DNA of 64,000 nucleotides from CAVQNQ01 sp963714205 (GTDB lineage: Bacteria > Acidobacteriota > Terriglobia > Bryobacterales > Bryobacteraceae), in NCBI GenBank assembly GCA_963714205.1, contig CAVQNQ010000002.1, positions 992,001 to 1,056,000 on the forward strand, given 5' to 3'. Position 1 is the first letter of the stretch; each line of letters opens with the position of its first letter. Of this stretch, positions 1 through 7,846 are shown piece after piece. Both the position numbers and the translations under genes were made by a program. A model generated the notes under the pieces. The model was not told the origin of the DNA. It saw nothing but the letters and a program-made list of their open reading frames with translations, and ran no database searches.

Positions 1-213
1 GCTCGTACGGGTCGCATATTTGAAGACCTGCCCTTTCGAATGGTCGTGGTTGGGCAGCCGAACCAATACCGAGGTCTTTCCTTTCGCTTAGATAGCCGAC
101 TTCTGATAGTCGAAGGCTTCGTCGATGGCTCACAGATGCCGACGCGAGCATCATATGAGTGGACCGACGCGGGTCTCCGCGCGATACAAAGTGTTCGTGC
201 TACCCAACGTTGA
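1..213 (+). CDS. 3' end of an unidentified protein (partial, truncated by window start)
   Basis: Frame 1 is open from the first base to a TGA at 211-213, giving the last 70 residues of a protein that begins outside the window. I do not recognise the family. It is supported as coding because the segment around residues 30-60 (RLDSRLLIVEGFVDG, then SYEW) aligns almost residue for residue with a second fragment at 1236-1445 (YRLNSRLLVIEGRIDG, then YYEW). The nucleotide sequences differ, so the similarity sits at protein level. This copy could be the intact paralogue. Confidence 0.5.
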   Translation, partial: ARTGRIFEDLPFRMVVVGQPNQYRGLSFRLDSRLLIVEGFVDGSQMPTRASYEWTDAGLRAIQSVRATQR

Positions 214-361
214 TCTAACGGGGAGGGCCGAACCTCCATCCGGGCCCGCGCCCCGCCGTCGCGGGAGGAACCCGGCCCCAGCCGCCGTCACCCACAATGC
301 CAACCCCCGCCGCACAGGGCGCCCACGTAGCCTTCTCCCAGCGCGCAGTGGCAGCTTCACG

Positions 362-450
362 GGGAAAGCCGGAAAGCCGGAGCCGGAAAGCCGGGGAAAG
401 CCGGGGAAAGCCGGGGAAAGCTGGGGAAAGCTGGGAAAGCTGGGGACAGC
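362..450. repeat. Tandem ~10-bp GGGGAAAGCC-type repeats left of the transposase gene
   Basis: A run of imperfect 9-11 bp units (GCCGGGGAAA grading into GCTGGGGAAA) occupies 362-450 and merges into the left terminal motif of the transposase unit. Similar GGGGAAATCAGGGGAC units occur at 1487-1502 and 1513-1528 on the other side. This resembles the repeats linked to REP-associated transposases. The unit is too short and has no spacers, so it is not a CRISPR. Confidence 0.6.
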
Positions 451-1228
451 AACCGATTGTTCGATTCTCCTGAGAAGCTTAACGGCAGGGGGCCACTCTC
501 CCCGTGTATGGCCAGATCGCCGAGAGCAGTCCTTGTGGATACGCCGCATCACGTAACTCAACGTGGGAACGGGAGGCAGGCAGTATTCTTCTCCGACGAA
601 GACCGGAAGGTCTACCTGGACGCATTCTTCGAGTACGCATCGCGATACAGCCTGCGGGTATGGGGCTACTGTCTGATGAGTAATCACGTTCACTTTGTGG
701 TGGTCCCAGAACGGGAACAAAGCCTGGCACGCGTTTTCGGCCGAACGCACAGCGACTACGGGCGATACGCGAATCTGGTGCGGCGCAGTTGTGGGCATTT
801 CTGGCAATCGAGGTTTTACAGTTGCGCTCTGGATGCGCGACACGCATGGGAGGCGTTAGCCTATGTAGAGAGGAACCCGGTTCGGGCGGCCTTGGTGGAG
901 AAAGCGGAACAGTACCCGTGGTCCAGTGCGGCGGCGCACTGCCGGGAGGAAGACAGCGACGGACTTCTGGACTTCGAGAATTGGCGGCGGCGCTTCACGG
1001 GCGAGCGCTGGCGGGAGGTCTTAGACATTGGTTTGCGAGATGCCGCCCTGGAAGAACGGATTCGGGAGGCCACGCGGCGAGGAAACCCCCTGGGATGCGA
1101 CGAGTTTGTGGACCGGGCGAGTCGGTCTCTCGGCCGGGACGTGCGTCCCCGTTCCCCCGGTCGTCCCCCGAAAACCAAGGTCCTGGAGTCTTCCGTTGTG
1201 GGGTAATTTGGTGCTGTCCCCAGTTACC
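439..1228 (+). mobile_element. REP-associated (IS200-like Y1) transposase unit with terminal inverted repeats
   Basis: The transposase gene is bounded on the left by GCTGGGGACAGCAACC (439-454) and on the right by GGTGCTGTCCCCAGTTACC (1210-1228). These are near-perfect inverted copies of each other, CTGGGGACAGCA against TGCTGTCCCCAG. This is the architecture of a single RAYT/TnpA-REP unit: an HUH transposase with flanking palindromic REP-like ends. The right end stops 7 bp before a truncated homologue of the protein at 1-213 begins, so the unit appears to have inserted into or beside a duplicated gene. Confidence 0.65.
508..1206 (+). CDS. REP-associated tyrosine transposase (Y1/HUH family)
   Basis: A 232-residue protein of the IS200-like Y1 transposase superfamily, RAYT branch, which nicks single-stranded DNA through a catalytic tyrosine. 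Visible motifs: HHVTQRGN near the N-terminus, the metal-binding HUH signature in YCLMSNHVHFVV, and the RAYT-typical block AYVERNPVRAALV. The ATG at 508 (MARSPRAVLVDTPHH) is preferred over the in-frame ATG at 457, because 457 would add 17 unconserved residues and lie immediately after the left inverted repeat. The C-terminal ~70 residues are less conserved. RAYTs are usually single-copy domesticated genes that disperse REP palindromes. Confidence 0.85.
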   Translation: MARSPRAVLVDTPHHVTQRGNGRQAVFFSDEDRKVYLDAFFEYASRYSLRVWGYCLMSNHVHFVVVPEREQSLARVFGRTHSDYGRYANLVRRSCGHFWQSRFYSCALDARHAWEALAYVERNPVRAALVEKAEQYPWSSAAAHCREEDSDGLLDFENWRRRFTGERWREVLDIGLRDAALEERIREATRRGNPLGCDEFVDRASRSLGRDVRPRSPGRPPKTKVLESSVVG

Positions 1229-1235
1229 CCCCTCA

Positions 1236-1445
1236 GGCGAGATCTTCCGCAATACACCTTTCGGGGAGGTGCACTTTGGCACGCCTGTGAATCCCTACGG
1301 GAAGATCTCCTACCGCCTGAACAGCCGTCTGCTGGTGATCGAGGGAAGGATTGATGGGGTTTCAAAGACTCCAGTCCGCGCATACTATGAGTGGTGTGAC
1401 CCTGGGCTCCGCTTGCTGCAGGCCGTGCCGATAGGCCCGCGATAG
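1236..1445 (+). pseudogene. Truncated homologue of the protein at 1-213
   Basis: Codons from 1236 to the TAG at 1443-1445 encode about 69 residues matching the C-terminus of the partial protein at 1-213 along nearly its whole length: GEIFRNTPFGEV against GRIFEDLPFRMV, SRLLVIEG against SRLLIVEG, YYEW against SYEW. No start codon or N-terminal domain is present in this frame after the transposase unit. It therefore looks like the 3' remnant of a paralogue cut off by the mobile unit ending at 1228. Confidence 0.5.
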
Positions 1446-1486
1446 CTCGAGCACAAAAGGCAAGACGCCAACGGGAATCCGCCGAT

Positions 1487-1528
1487 GGGGGAAATCAGGG
1501 ACAGAGTGCGCCGGGGAAATCAGGGGAC
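1487..1528. repeat. Two direct copies of GGGGAAATCAGGG(G)AC
   Basis: Copies at 1487-1502 and 1513-1528 differ by one base. They resemble the tandem units at 362-450. The rest of the 1446-1695 gap shows no convincing coding sequence or RNA. Confidence 0.4.
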
Positions 1529-1695
1529 GGACGGAAAGTCTTCCATCGCAGAGCACGCCAACGCGGTACGGTCAGGGGATCCGGGCGCGGACCAAATCGC
1601 GGATGTGCCTCGGCAAGGATGGACTGCCACGCTTCCGGGATTGAGCCAGGCGCCTTTCCGTAGCTCCTACGACCGTCGTGTTATCGTGATATTCG

Positions 1696-2484
1696 GTGTC
1701 ATCGCCGCTCAATTTCCACCTGGAGCAGTATCAGGGGCCGCTGGACCTGCTGTTGGACCTGATTCGCAAGCAACAGATCGACATTAAAGACATCCCCATC
1801 GCGACCATCACGTCGCAATACCTGGCCTTTCTGGATCAGGCTCGCGAGCGGGATATCGATCTCGGTGCTGAATTTGTCTACATGGCCGCGACCCTGATCC
1901 ACATCAAATCCAAGATGCTGCTGCCGCGCGACCCGGCCCTCGAAAAGGAGGGCGAATCCCCGGAAGATCCCCGGCAGGAACTGGTCGAGCGGCTCCTCGA
2001 ACACGAGCGCTTCAAGAACGCCGCCGAGATGCTCCAGCAGAAGCGGATGATCGAGGAAAACGTCTGGTCCAATCCGCAGATCCAGCAGTTCGTTTCCGAA
2101 GACGACGATCCGGGTCTGGCCATTACCCTGTTCGATCTCGTCAGGGCCTTCGGTGAATTGCTCGAGCGCGCCAAGAACCGCCCGGTTCTCGAGGTGGAAT
2201 CCGGCGACGTCACGGTGACGGACATGGTGCGCTATCTCAAGGATCAGTTCCTCGAGGCGGGCGAGGGCCGGCCGGTCTTCATTCTGCGCGTCTTCGAGCG
2301 CCAGCGCACCCGCCGCTCCATGGTAGCTTTGTTCCTGGCGGTCCTCGAGCTGGTCCGCATGCAGGCGGTCGCGGTGGTGCAGAAGGATCTCTTCGGCGAA
2401 ATCGCCCTGGAGCGGAGCCGCAACTTCGAAGCCGCCTTCGCTTCCGGCGAGCCCCTCGAGGCCCTCGAAAAGGACTATATCTAA
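1696..2484 (+). CDS. scpA: Segregation and condensation protein A
   Basis: ScpA is the kleisin subunit that bridges the two heads of the Smc dimer and, with ScpB, compacts and segregates the chromosome. The 262-residue product has the typical N-terminal LEQYQGPLDLLLDLIRKQ segment, the following KDIPIATITSQYL helix region, the AATLIHIKSKMLLP motif and a C-terminal winged-helix segment ending in ALEKDYI. Length is normal for the family. The start is a GTG at 1696, which places the first conserved residues about 10 positions in. It is followed 7 bp later by scpB, and the two are almost certainly co-transcribed. Confidence 0.95.
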   Translation: MSSPLNFHLEQYQGPLDLLLDLIRKQQIDIKDIPIATITSQYLAFLDQARERDIDLGAEFVYMAATLIHIKSKMLLPRDPALEKEGESPEDPRQELVERLLEHERFKNAAEMLQQKRMIEENVWSNPQIQQFVSEDDDPGLAITLFDLVRAFGELLERAKNRPVLEVESGDVTVTDMVRYLKDQFLEAGEGRPVFILRVFERQRTRRSMVALFLAVLELVRMQAVAVVQKDLFGEIALERSRNFEAAFASGEPLEALEKDYI

Positions 2485-2491
2485 ATCAGGC

Positions 2492-3232
2492 ATGGAAGAA
2501 TTGGAAACACCGGCGGAGGGCGCCAGCCCGGATGAGCCGCAGGAGGCAGCGGCCCCGGTTCCTGTTTCGATGGAAGAGCTGCTGGCCAAAGACGGCGCGG
2601 ACCTGGGCCTGGAAGCCGTCCCCATGGAGGAAATCAAGCTCCGGGCGGTCCTGGAGGCTCTGATCTACGTGGCGGAAGAGCCGCTCACCGTGGCGCAAAT
2701 CGCCGCGGGGCTCGGCCAGCCCGCCGAAAGCATCGCCCCGCTGCTTTCTCAGCTCATAGCCGAATTCGACCGGCCCGAGCACGGTGTGAACATACGGGAG
2801 GTAGCCGGCGGCTACAAGATGGCCACCAAGCCGGAACACCATGAGGCCGTCCGTAGTTTCGTCAAGAGCCTGAAGCCGCCCATGAAGCTCTCGCTCCCGG
2901 CGCTGGAGACGCTGGCGGTGGTGGCTTACAAGCAGCCGGTCACGGCACCCGAGATCATGGAAATTCGTGGCGTGCAGGGCGCCGGCGTTCTCAAGACGCT
3001 GCTGGACCGCAAGCTGATCGCGGTGGCCGGCCGCAAGGACGTGATCGGAAAACCCATGCTCTACAAGACCACCAAGGAATTCCTCATCCAGTTTGGCCTC
3101 AAGGATTTGAGCGAGCTGCCTTCACTGAAGGAATTCGAAGAGATCCGCCGCATGGCTTTCGCCGACAGCGAAATTCCCCCGGCCCCGGCCGTCCCCGAGC
3201 CGCCGGCTGCCCCGGAGAAACCGGAGGATTGA
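2492..3232 (+). CDS. scpB: Segregation and condensation protein B
   Basis: ScpB forms a winged-helix dimer that binds ScpA in the Smc complex. The 246-residue protein has an acidic, proline/alanine-rich N-terminal extension of about 45 residues, then the conserved core (RAVLEALIYVAEEPLT, GYKMATKP, ETLAVVAYKQPVT, RGVQGAGVLKTLLDRKLI) and a second acidic proline-rich tail after about residue 220. It starts at ATG 2492, 7 bp after scpA, and its TGA overlaps the ATG of the next gene by one base, so the three genes form a coupled operon. Confidence 0.95.
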   Translation: MEELETPAEGASPDEPQEAAAPVPVSMEELLAKDGADLGLEAVPMEEIKLRAVLEALIYVAEEPLTVAQIAAGLGQPAESIAPLLSQLIAEFDRPEHGVNIREVAGGYKMATKPEHHEAVRSFVKSLKPPMKLSLPALETLAVVAYKQPVTAPEIMEIRGVQGAGVLKTLLDRKLIAVAGRKDVIGKPMLYKTTKEFLIQFGLKDLSELPSLKEFEEIRRMAFADSEIPPAPAVPEPPAAPEKPED

Positions 3233-3984
3233 TGGCGGAAGAGCGGCTCCAGAAGATTCTCTCCCGGGCCGGAATCGCCTCCCGGCGGCAGGCCGAGAAG
3301 TTGATCGTGGAAGGGCGCGTGACCCTAAACGGAGCGGCGGTCACCGAATTGGGATCCAAGGCCGACCTCGATCGCGACCATATCAAGGTGGATGGCCGCC
3401 TGGTCCGCCCTCCTAAGCGTCTGGTCTATATCGCTCTTTATAAGCCCAATAACACGGTGACCACGGTCGCCGATCCGGAGCGTCGCGCGACGGTAATGGA
3501 ATTGCTTCACGGCGTGAAGGAGCGCGTCTATCCCGTGGGGCGGCTGGATTATCACAGCGAGGGACTGCTACTCGTGACCAACGATGGCGAAGTGGCCAAT
3601 GCGGTCATGTCGGCCAGCACACACCTGCCCAAGACCTACCTGGTGAAAGTCAACGGAAGGCTGACCGCGGAACAGGAGCAGCGCTTCCGGGATGGCGTCC
3701 CGCTTTCCGGCCGCCGCACCATGCCGGCCGGGCTCCGGCTCATCCGCGAAGGAGCCAATCCCTGGTATGAGGTCCGCCTCGAGGAGGGCCGCAACAACCA
3801 GATCCGGCTGATGTTCAAGCACTTCGATCTTCTGGTGGAGAAGCTCAAGCGAATCCGCATCGGTCCCCTGGAACTCGGCCCCCTGAAGCCTTGCGAGTTC
3901 CGCTACCTGGAGGCGCGGGAAGTCGATAAGTTGAAGCGCGCCTTATTGCGCCGCACGGGCGCGGAAGCCCATCCACATGAATAG
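3232..3984 (+). CDS. rluB: 16S/23S rRNA pseudouridine synthase, RluB/RsuA family
   Basis: A 250-residue member of the RsuA/RluB/RluE/RluF family, which isomerises a specific rRNA uridine to pseudouridine. It has an N-terminal S4 RNA-binding domain (RLQKILSRAGIASRRQAE) and a catalytic domain with the GRLDYHSEGLLLVTNDG motif containing the catalytic aspartate. The RNNQIRLMF motif lies near the C-terminus. scpA-scpB-rluB is a widely conserved gene order and favours RluB. The ATG at 3232 shares its A with the scpB stop codon. Confidence 0.9.
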   Translation: MAEERLQKILSRAGIASRRQAEKLIVEGRVTLNGAAVTELGSKADLDRDHIKVDGRLVRPPKRLVYIALYKPNNTVTTVADPERRATVMELLHGVKERVYPVGRLDYHSEGLLLVTNDGEVANAVMSASTHLPKTYLVKVNGRLTAEQEQRFRDGVPLSGRRTMPAGLRLIREGANPWYEVRLEEGRNNQIRLMFKHFDLLVEKLKRIRIGPLELGPLKPCEFRYLEAREVDKLKRALLRRTGAEAHPHE

Positions 3985-4378
3985 AATCTCCGCGATCCTC
4001 GGTTCGGCCCGTACCATAGCGGTGGTGGGTCTCTCGGGCAGGCGCTGCCGCCCCAGCTACGGAGTGGCGGAATATCTCAAGAGAGCCGGCTACCGCATCA
4101 TTCCGGTGAATCCCCATGAAACCGAGGTCCTGGGAGAGAAGTGCTATCCGGACCTGGATTCGGTGCCCTGCGAGATCGACATCGTGGATATCTTCCGCCG
4201 CTCGGAATATGTGCCGGAGATTGTGGAGGCGGCCATCCGCAAGGGCGCCAAAGCGGTCTGGATGCAGGAGGGTGTGATCCACGAGGAAGCCGCCCGCCGG
4301 GCCTCCGAAGCCGGCCTGGCGGTTGCGATGGACCGCTGTATCTTAAAAGGCCACCAGCGTTTGCGCCTGGCGTCCTGA
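3977..4378 (+). CDS. CoA-binding domain protein (YccU family)
   Basis: A 133-residue single-domain protein with the Rossmann-like CoA-binding fold. Visible signatures are TIAVVGLSGRRCRPSYGVAE near the N-terminus, the PVNPHE turn, the DIVDIFRRSE strand-loop, and WMQEGVIHEEAA; the C-terminal block AMDRCILKGHQRL is typical of the family. The exact role of these small proteins is not settled. It overlaps the end of rluB by 8 nt, so it is probably the last gene of the scp operon. Confidence 0.85.
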   Translation: MNRISAILGSARTIAVVGLSGRRCRPSYGVAEYLKRAGYRIIPVNPHETEVLGEKCYPDLDSVPCEIDIVDIFRRSEYVPEIVEAAIRKGAKAVWMQEGVIHEEAARRASEAGLAVAMDRCILKGHQRLRLAS

Positions 4379-4383
4379 TCCCC

Positions 4384-4866
4384 TCACTTGTCGAAAAGTT
4401 CGATCTGCTCCTGGGGCACGGCTTTGGCTTTGCGCTTCTTGAGCGGGCTGCCCACCACCCCCAGCACCTCCACGGCTTCGAGCGCTGCCCGGGGCACGAA
4501 CACGCGCTGCTGGCGGCGGTAGGGATCGGGCGGAATCAGGGTAAAGCCATAGGGTTCCACGTGGAGCAGATTGTTGGGTATGACGCCTTCCATCAGCTCG
4601 CCGTCGCGGTACCGAAGGCGGACCCATAGCCCCTCGATTTTGGGGCGCGCGTTGAAAACCCTCCGCCCGGGATCGCCGCCGGCCTCAAAATCCCGCACGA
4701 AGGCGATGCTCTTGATATCGGCGTATGGCACGGTGGCGATGTTGCCTTGGGCCGAGAGCACCTCAACTCCGGCCGGCTGAAGGTAGGTGTCGGGATTGAC
4801 GTAGCCGGCCAAAGGTTCCTTATCGAACCGCCGGACGACCGCTTTTTTGGTTGTGGATCCCGGCAA
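4384..4866 (-). CDS. Conserved protein of unknown function
   Basis: A 160-residue soluble protein without signal peptide or membrane segment. It begins with a basic segment (KKAVVRRFDKEPLAGYVN), has a central small-beta-barrel-like pattern (GVEVLSAQGNIATVPYADIKSIAFVRDF) and ends in a lysine-rich tail. I do not recognise an enzymatic motif; the pattern suggests a small nucleic-acid- or ligand-binding barrel, but that is speculative. The start is a TTG at 4866 with GAGG about 6 nt upstream. It is convergent with the CoA-binding gene and divergent from xerD. Confidence 0.7.
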   Translation of the reverse strand: MPGSTTKKAVVRRFDKEPLAGYVNPDTYLQPAGVEVLSAQGNIATVPYADIKSIAFVRDFEAGGDPGRRVFNARPKIEGLWVRLRYRDGELMEGVIPNNLLHVEPYGFTLIPPDPYRRQQRVFVPRAALEAVEVLGVVGSPLKKRKAKAVPQEQIELFDK

Positions 4867-4926
4867 GACGCCTCTTTTTCGCCTCTACGTTTCAAACATT
4901 TCCGCGGTTATTGTATCATTGGCACG

Positions 4927-5835
4927 ATGTCCGGAGCGCACACGGCGGAGACCGCGCAAGTTCGTGTCCAAGCGGACGCGTTCCTCAATTTCTGCCGCGT
5001 GGAAAAGGGTCTCTCGAGCCAGACTCTGGATGCATATTCTACTGATCTTAAAAGATTTATCAGCTTCCTCGGGGAAGCCGCCGAGCTTCCCGGAACCGCC
5101 CGGCTGCGGCCTTATTTGGATCATTTATACCAAACCGGTTTGAGTCCCCGTTCGATTGCCCGCCACCTCACCACGTTGCGCAACTTCTACCGGTATCTCC
5201 TCGGGGAGGGGCTGGTGGACGCCGATCCCACCGCGCACCTGGGCCTGCCCAAACAGTGGCATACGATCCCCAAATTCCTGAATCTGGAAGAGATCGACCG
5301 AATTCTGGCGGCTATGGATGTCTCGCGCCCCACGGGTCTGAGGGACCGCGCCATGCTGGAGCTGCTGTATGCCACCGGGCTGCGGGTCTCCGAGCTGTGC
5401 CGCGTGGGCGTAAACGACCTGAATTCGGCCATGGGGGTGGTCCGCGTCACCGGCAAGGGCAACAAGCAGCGCCTGGTGCCGGTAGGCAAGGAGGCGCTGC
5501 GGGCCATCGAGGCCTGGCTCCGCGACGGGCGCGCCGGCTTGCTCAAGGGCCGTGCCAGCCGGTATCTTTTTGTGACCGCGCGCGGCGGCTGCCTGACGCG
5601 CCAAGCTTTCTGGAAGCTGCTGGTGGCTCACGGCCGGAAGGCCGGCATCTTCCACGGGTTGACTCCGCACGTGCTGCGCCACAGTTTCGCCACCCATCTG
5701 CTGGAAGGCGGCGCGGATTTGCGCAGCGTGCAGGCGATGTTAGGGCATGCCGACATCTCGACCACGCAAATCTATACGCATGTCATGCGGTCGAGGCTTC
5801 GGCAGACGGTAGATATGCACCATCCCCGGGCCTGA
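4927..5835 (+). CDS. xerD: Tyrosine recombinase XerD/XerC
   Basis: A 302-residue tyrosine recombinase that resolves chromosome dimers at dif-type sites. It has an N-terminal SAM-like core-binding domain (about 12-100) and a C-terminal catalytic domain with the full set of active residues: R153 (ATGLRVSEL), K177 (TGKGNK), H248-x-x-R251 (HVLRH), H274 (LGHAD) and nucleophile Y283 (QIYTH). The ATG at 4927 is preferred because upstream codons in this frame overlap the opposite-strand gene and are not family-like. XerD is the better guess than XerC because of overall length, but this cannot be settled from sequence alone. Confidence 0.9.
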   Translation: MSGAHTAETAQVRVQADAFLNFCRVEKGLSSQTLDAYSTDLKRFISFLGEAAELPGTARLRPYLDHLYQTGLSPRSIARHLTTLRNFYRYLLGEGLVDADPTAHLGLPKQWHTIPKFLNLEEIDRILAAMDVSRPTGLRDRAMLELLYATGLRVSELCRVGVNDLNSAMGVVRVTGKGNKQRLVPVGKEALRAIEAWLRDGRAGLLKGRASRYLFVTARGGCLTRQAFWKLLVAHGRKAGIFHGLTPHVLRHSFATHLLEGGADLRSVQAMLGHADISTTQIYTHVMRSRLRQTVDMHHPRA

Positions 5836-5872
5836 GAAAAGGGTCCGGTTCGGCAGATCGGGAGCGCACGCG

Positions 5873-7216
5873 ATGAGCGATTACATCTACATGCTGGAGA
5901 GCCACCTGAGCGCCGATCAGAACCGCGCGGTGGCAGCCGTGCGTAAATCCGCCAGCGAGGCCAATCTGAACCTGTTTCTGACCGGCGGCGCCATGCGCGA
6001 CATGCTGGCGGGCTTCCGGATTCGCGATCTGGATTTCGTGGTGGAAGGCCAGGCCCTCAAGCTCGCGGGGAGCCTGTCGGAGCGCGACGGGGCCCGGGTG
6101 GTGCGCGCGGATGAAGGCGCTAAGAGCGCCGAGCTGATTTTCGCCGGCGGCGTTACGGCGCTGGTAGCCATGTCGCGGCGGGAAAAGTACGCGCGCACGG
6201 GGTCGAAGCCGCAGGTCTCCCCGGCCACTATTCAGGAAGATCTGCGAGGGCGGGATTTCACGGCCAATGCCATCGCGCTTTCCCTCAACAAGGCCTCTCA
6301 CGGCCTTCTGCTCGATCCCATGAACGGCCTCGCCGATATCGGCCGCCGGGAGCTGCGCGCCGTCAGCCCGTACGGGTTCTACGACGATCCTTCCCGACTG
6401 CTGCGGCTCATCCGCTTCCGCGTGCGGCTGGGGTTCAGCATCGAAGAGCGCACCCGGATGCAGGTGGCCAACGCGCGCGAAGCCGGCGTGGAACGTAACA
6501 TTCCGGCGCATGCCCTGGGCGAGGAAATGAAGAAGATAGCCCTCGAGGACAGCCCCAGCGAGATCCTGGCGGCGCTCGAGGAAGCCGGCTTGCTGACGCT
6601 CCTTTCGCCGGCGCTGGTCGGCCCCAAACGCAACCAGGCGGGAATCGCCAGGCTCGAGAAGGGCATCCGCTTGCTCCCCGACGATTCGCCCTCGCGGGCC
6701 GCGCGCCTGGGGCCGTTCCTCTACGCGGTGACTGAGAAGTTCGCGCCCAAGGAGAAGCAGGCCTTCATCAAAGACCTGGAACTGGCCAAAGCGGACGTGG
6801 ATCTTTGGCAGAAGCTCGAAGCGCGTGCCAAGAAACTGGAGATGGCGCTGCGCGCTCCGCGCGTCAGGAAGCCTTCCCACGTATACCAGATCGTCTCCGC
6901 CGCGGCGCCGGAGGAAGTGCTCTTCCTTCTATACCACTCGAGCTTCAAGCAAGTGCAGGAGAGGCTGCGGAACTACTACCAGAAGTTCCTGCCGGCGGTG
7001 CAGGAGATTCCTCCCGAGGAATGGGCCGCCGTGGAGGGGAAACCCGGAACGCCTCGTTACGCCAAAGCGCGCCAGGATCTCATTGCCAACCGCCTGGACC
7101 GCCGGGCCCCCAAGACCGAAGAGCCGCCCGCCGAAGAGGCGCCATCCACGACACCGGCGCCGGATACTCCCGGAAGCGCCGCCAGCGATGGCGCGGCGGC
7201 GCGGCGCGCGCGGTAG
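5873..7216 (+). CDS. cca: CCA tRNA nucleotidyltransferase / poly(A) polymerase family
   Basis: A class II nucleotidyltransferase of 447 residues that adds or repairs tRNA 3' CCA ends (some relatives are poly(A) polymerases). Motif FLTGGAMRD (about 35-43) is the nucleotide-binding loop and RDLDFVV (51-57) carries the two metal-binding aspartates D52 and D54. EDLRGRDFTANAIAL and DDPSRLLRLIRFRVRLGF are the next conserved blocks. The C-terminal ~50 residues are a low-complexity Pro/Ala/Glu tail with no counterpart in the core enzyme. I cannot decide between a full CCA enzyme and an A-adding or CC-adding enzyme. Confidence 0.85.
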   Translation: MSDYIYMLESHLSADQNRAVAAVRKSASEANLNLFLTGGAMRDMLAGFRIRDLDFVVEGQALKLAGSLSERDGARVVRADEGAKSAELIFAGGVTALVAMSRREKYARTGSKPQVSPATIQEDLRGRDFTANAIALSLNKASHGLLLDPMNGLADIGRRELRAVSPYGFYDDPSRLLRLIRFRVRLGFSIEERTRMQVANAREAGVERNIPAHALGEEMKKIALEDSPSEILAALEEAGLLTLLSPALVGPKRNQAGIARLEKGIRLLPDDSPSRAARLGPFLYAVTEKFAPKEKQAFIKDLELAKADVDLWQKLEARAKKLEMALRAPRVRKPSHVYQIVSAAAPEEVLFLLYHSSFKQVQERLRNYYQKFLPAVQEIPPEEWAAVEGKPGTPRYAKARQDLIANRLDRRAPKTEEPPAEEAPSTTPAPDTPGSAASDGAAARRAR

Positions 7217-7666
7217 CTACTGTCTCCAGGGTGACGGCATACTCTTCAGACCCCCCAGCAGCGGGACCGGAGAATGCGTCCGGGATTGCGGTTGATGGCG
7301 CTCGGGGGCGCTGGCGATGGTGCGGAACTCGTACTGAGTCATGCGAAGGGCCGCATGGCAGCCGTCGGTCCGCACGATCCGCCCGATCACCACGAGCTGC
7401 AACGGAGCCACGTTGTGCAGCAGCACCGGCCAGGAGACGGAGAGCTCGACGTTCAAGCCCGCGGGCAGATTCTGGCGGGCATCGAACAGGATGCCGCCGC
7501 TGCTCAGGTCGATGGTCCGGCCGACGCCGTTCTCAAGAACCTTGCGGCGATGGACCAGCTTCCAGCGCAGTTCGAGTTCAATGCCGTAACGGCGCTCACG
7601 CCGGCGATCGCCGGCAATCGCATCGGTTCGTTTGTTCGCTTCATTCCAGCTCGCAATCGCGTTCAT
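7217..7666 (-). CDS. PilZ domain protein
   Basis: A 149-residue protein with a PilZ domain in its middle. RRRERRYGIELEL corresponds to the RxxxR c-di-GMP-binding signature and TIDLSSGGILFDA to the D/NxSxxG motif, so c-di-GMP binding is plausible. The output partner is unknown. ATG at 7666 has GGAG upstream; a TTG at 7693 would add nine residues. The stop codon directly abuts that of cca on the other strand. Confidence 0.75.
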   Translation of the reverse strand: MNAIASWNEANKRTDAIAGDRRRERRYGIELELRWKLVHRRKVLENGVGRTIDLSSGGILFDARQNLPAGLNVELSVSWPVLLHNVAPLQLVVIGRIVRTDGCHAALRMTQYEFRTIASAPERHQPQSRTHSPVPLLGGLKSMPSPWRQ

Positions 7667-7846
7667 TGAGTGAAATCTCCGGTCCCTCTGCAAGGAACGC
7701 TTCGATTATGCCGGTGGGGCTTCCCAAACAACAGTAATGACGGTACTTGCGCGGTACTCGCGGTCCCATCGCCGGCCCTTTGGAGCTGGGACGAAAAGCG
7801 GAGCTTGGAGCGGCAACTGCTGTCGGCAGTAAACTGGGGAGACACC

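Noticed and set aside
362..450. Possible CRISPR array
   Set aside because: Units are ~10 bp, imperfect and without spacers; no cas genes are present.
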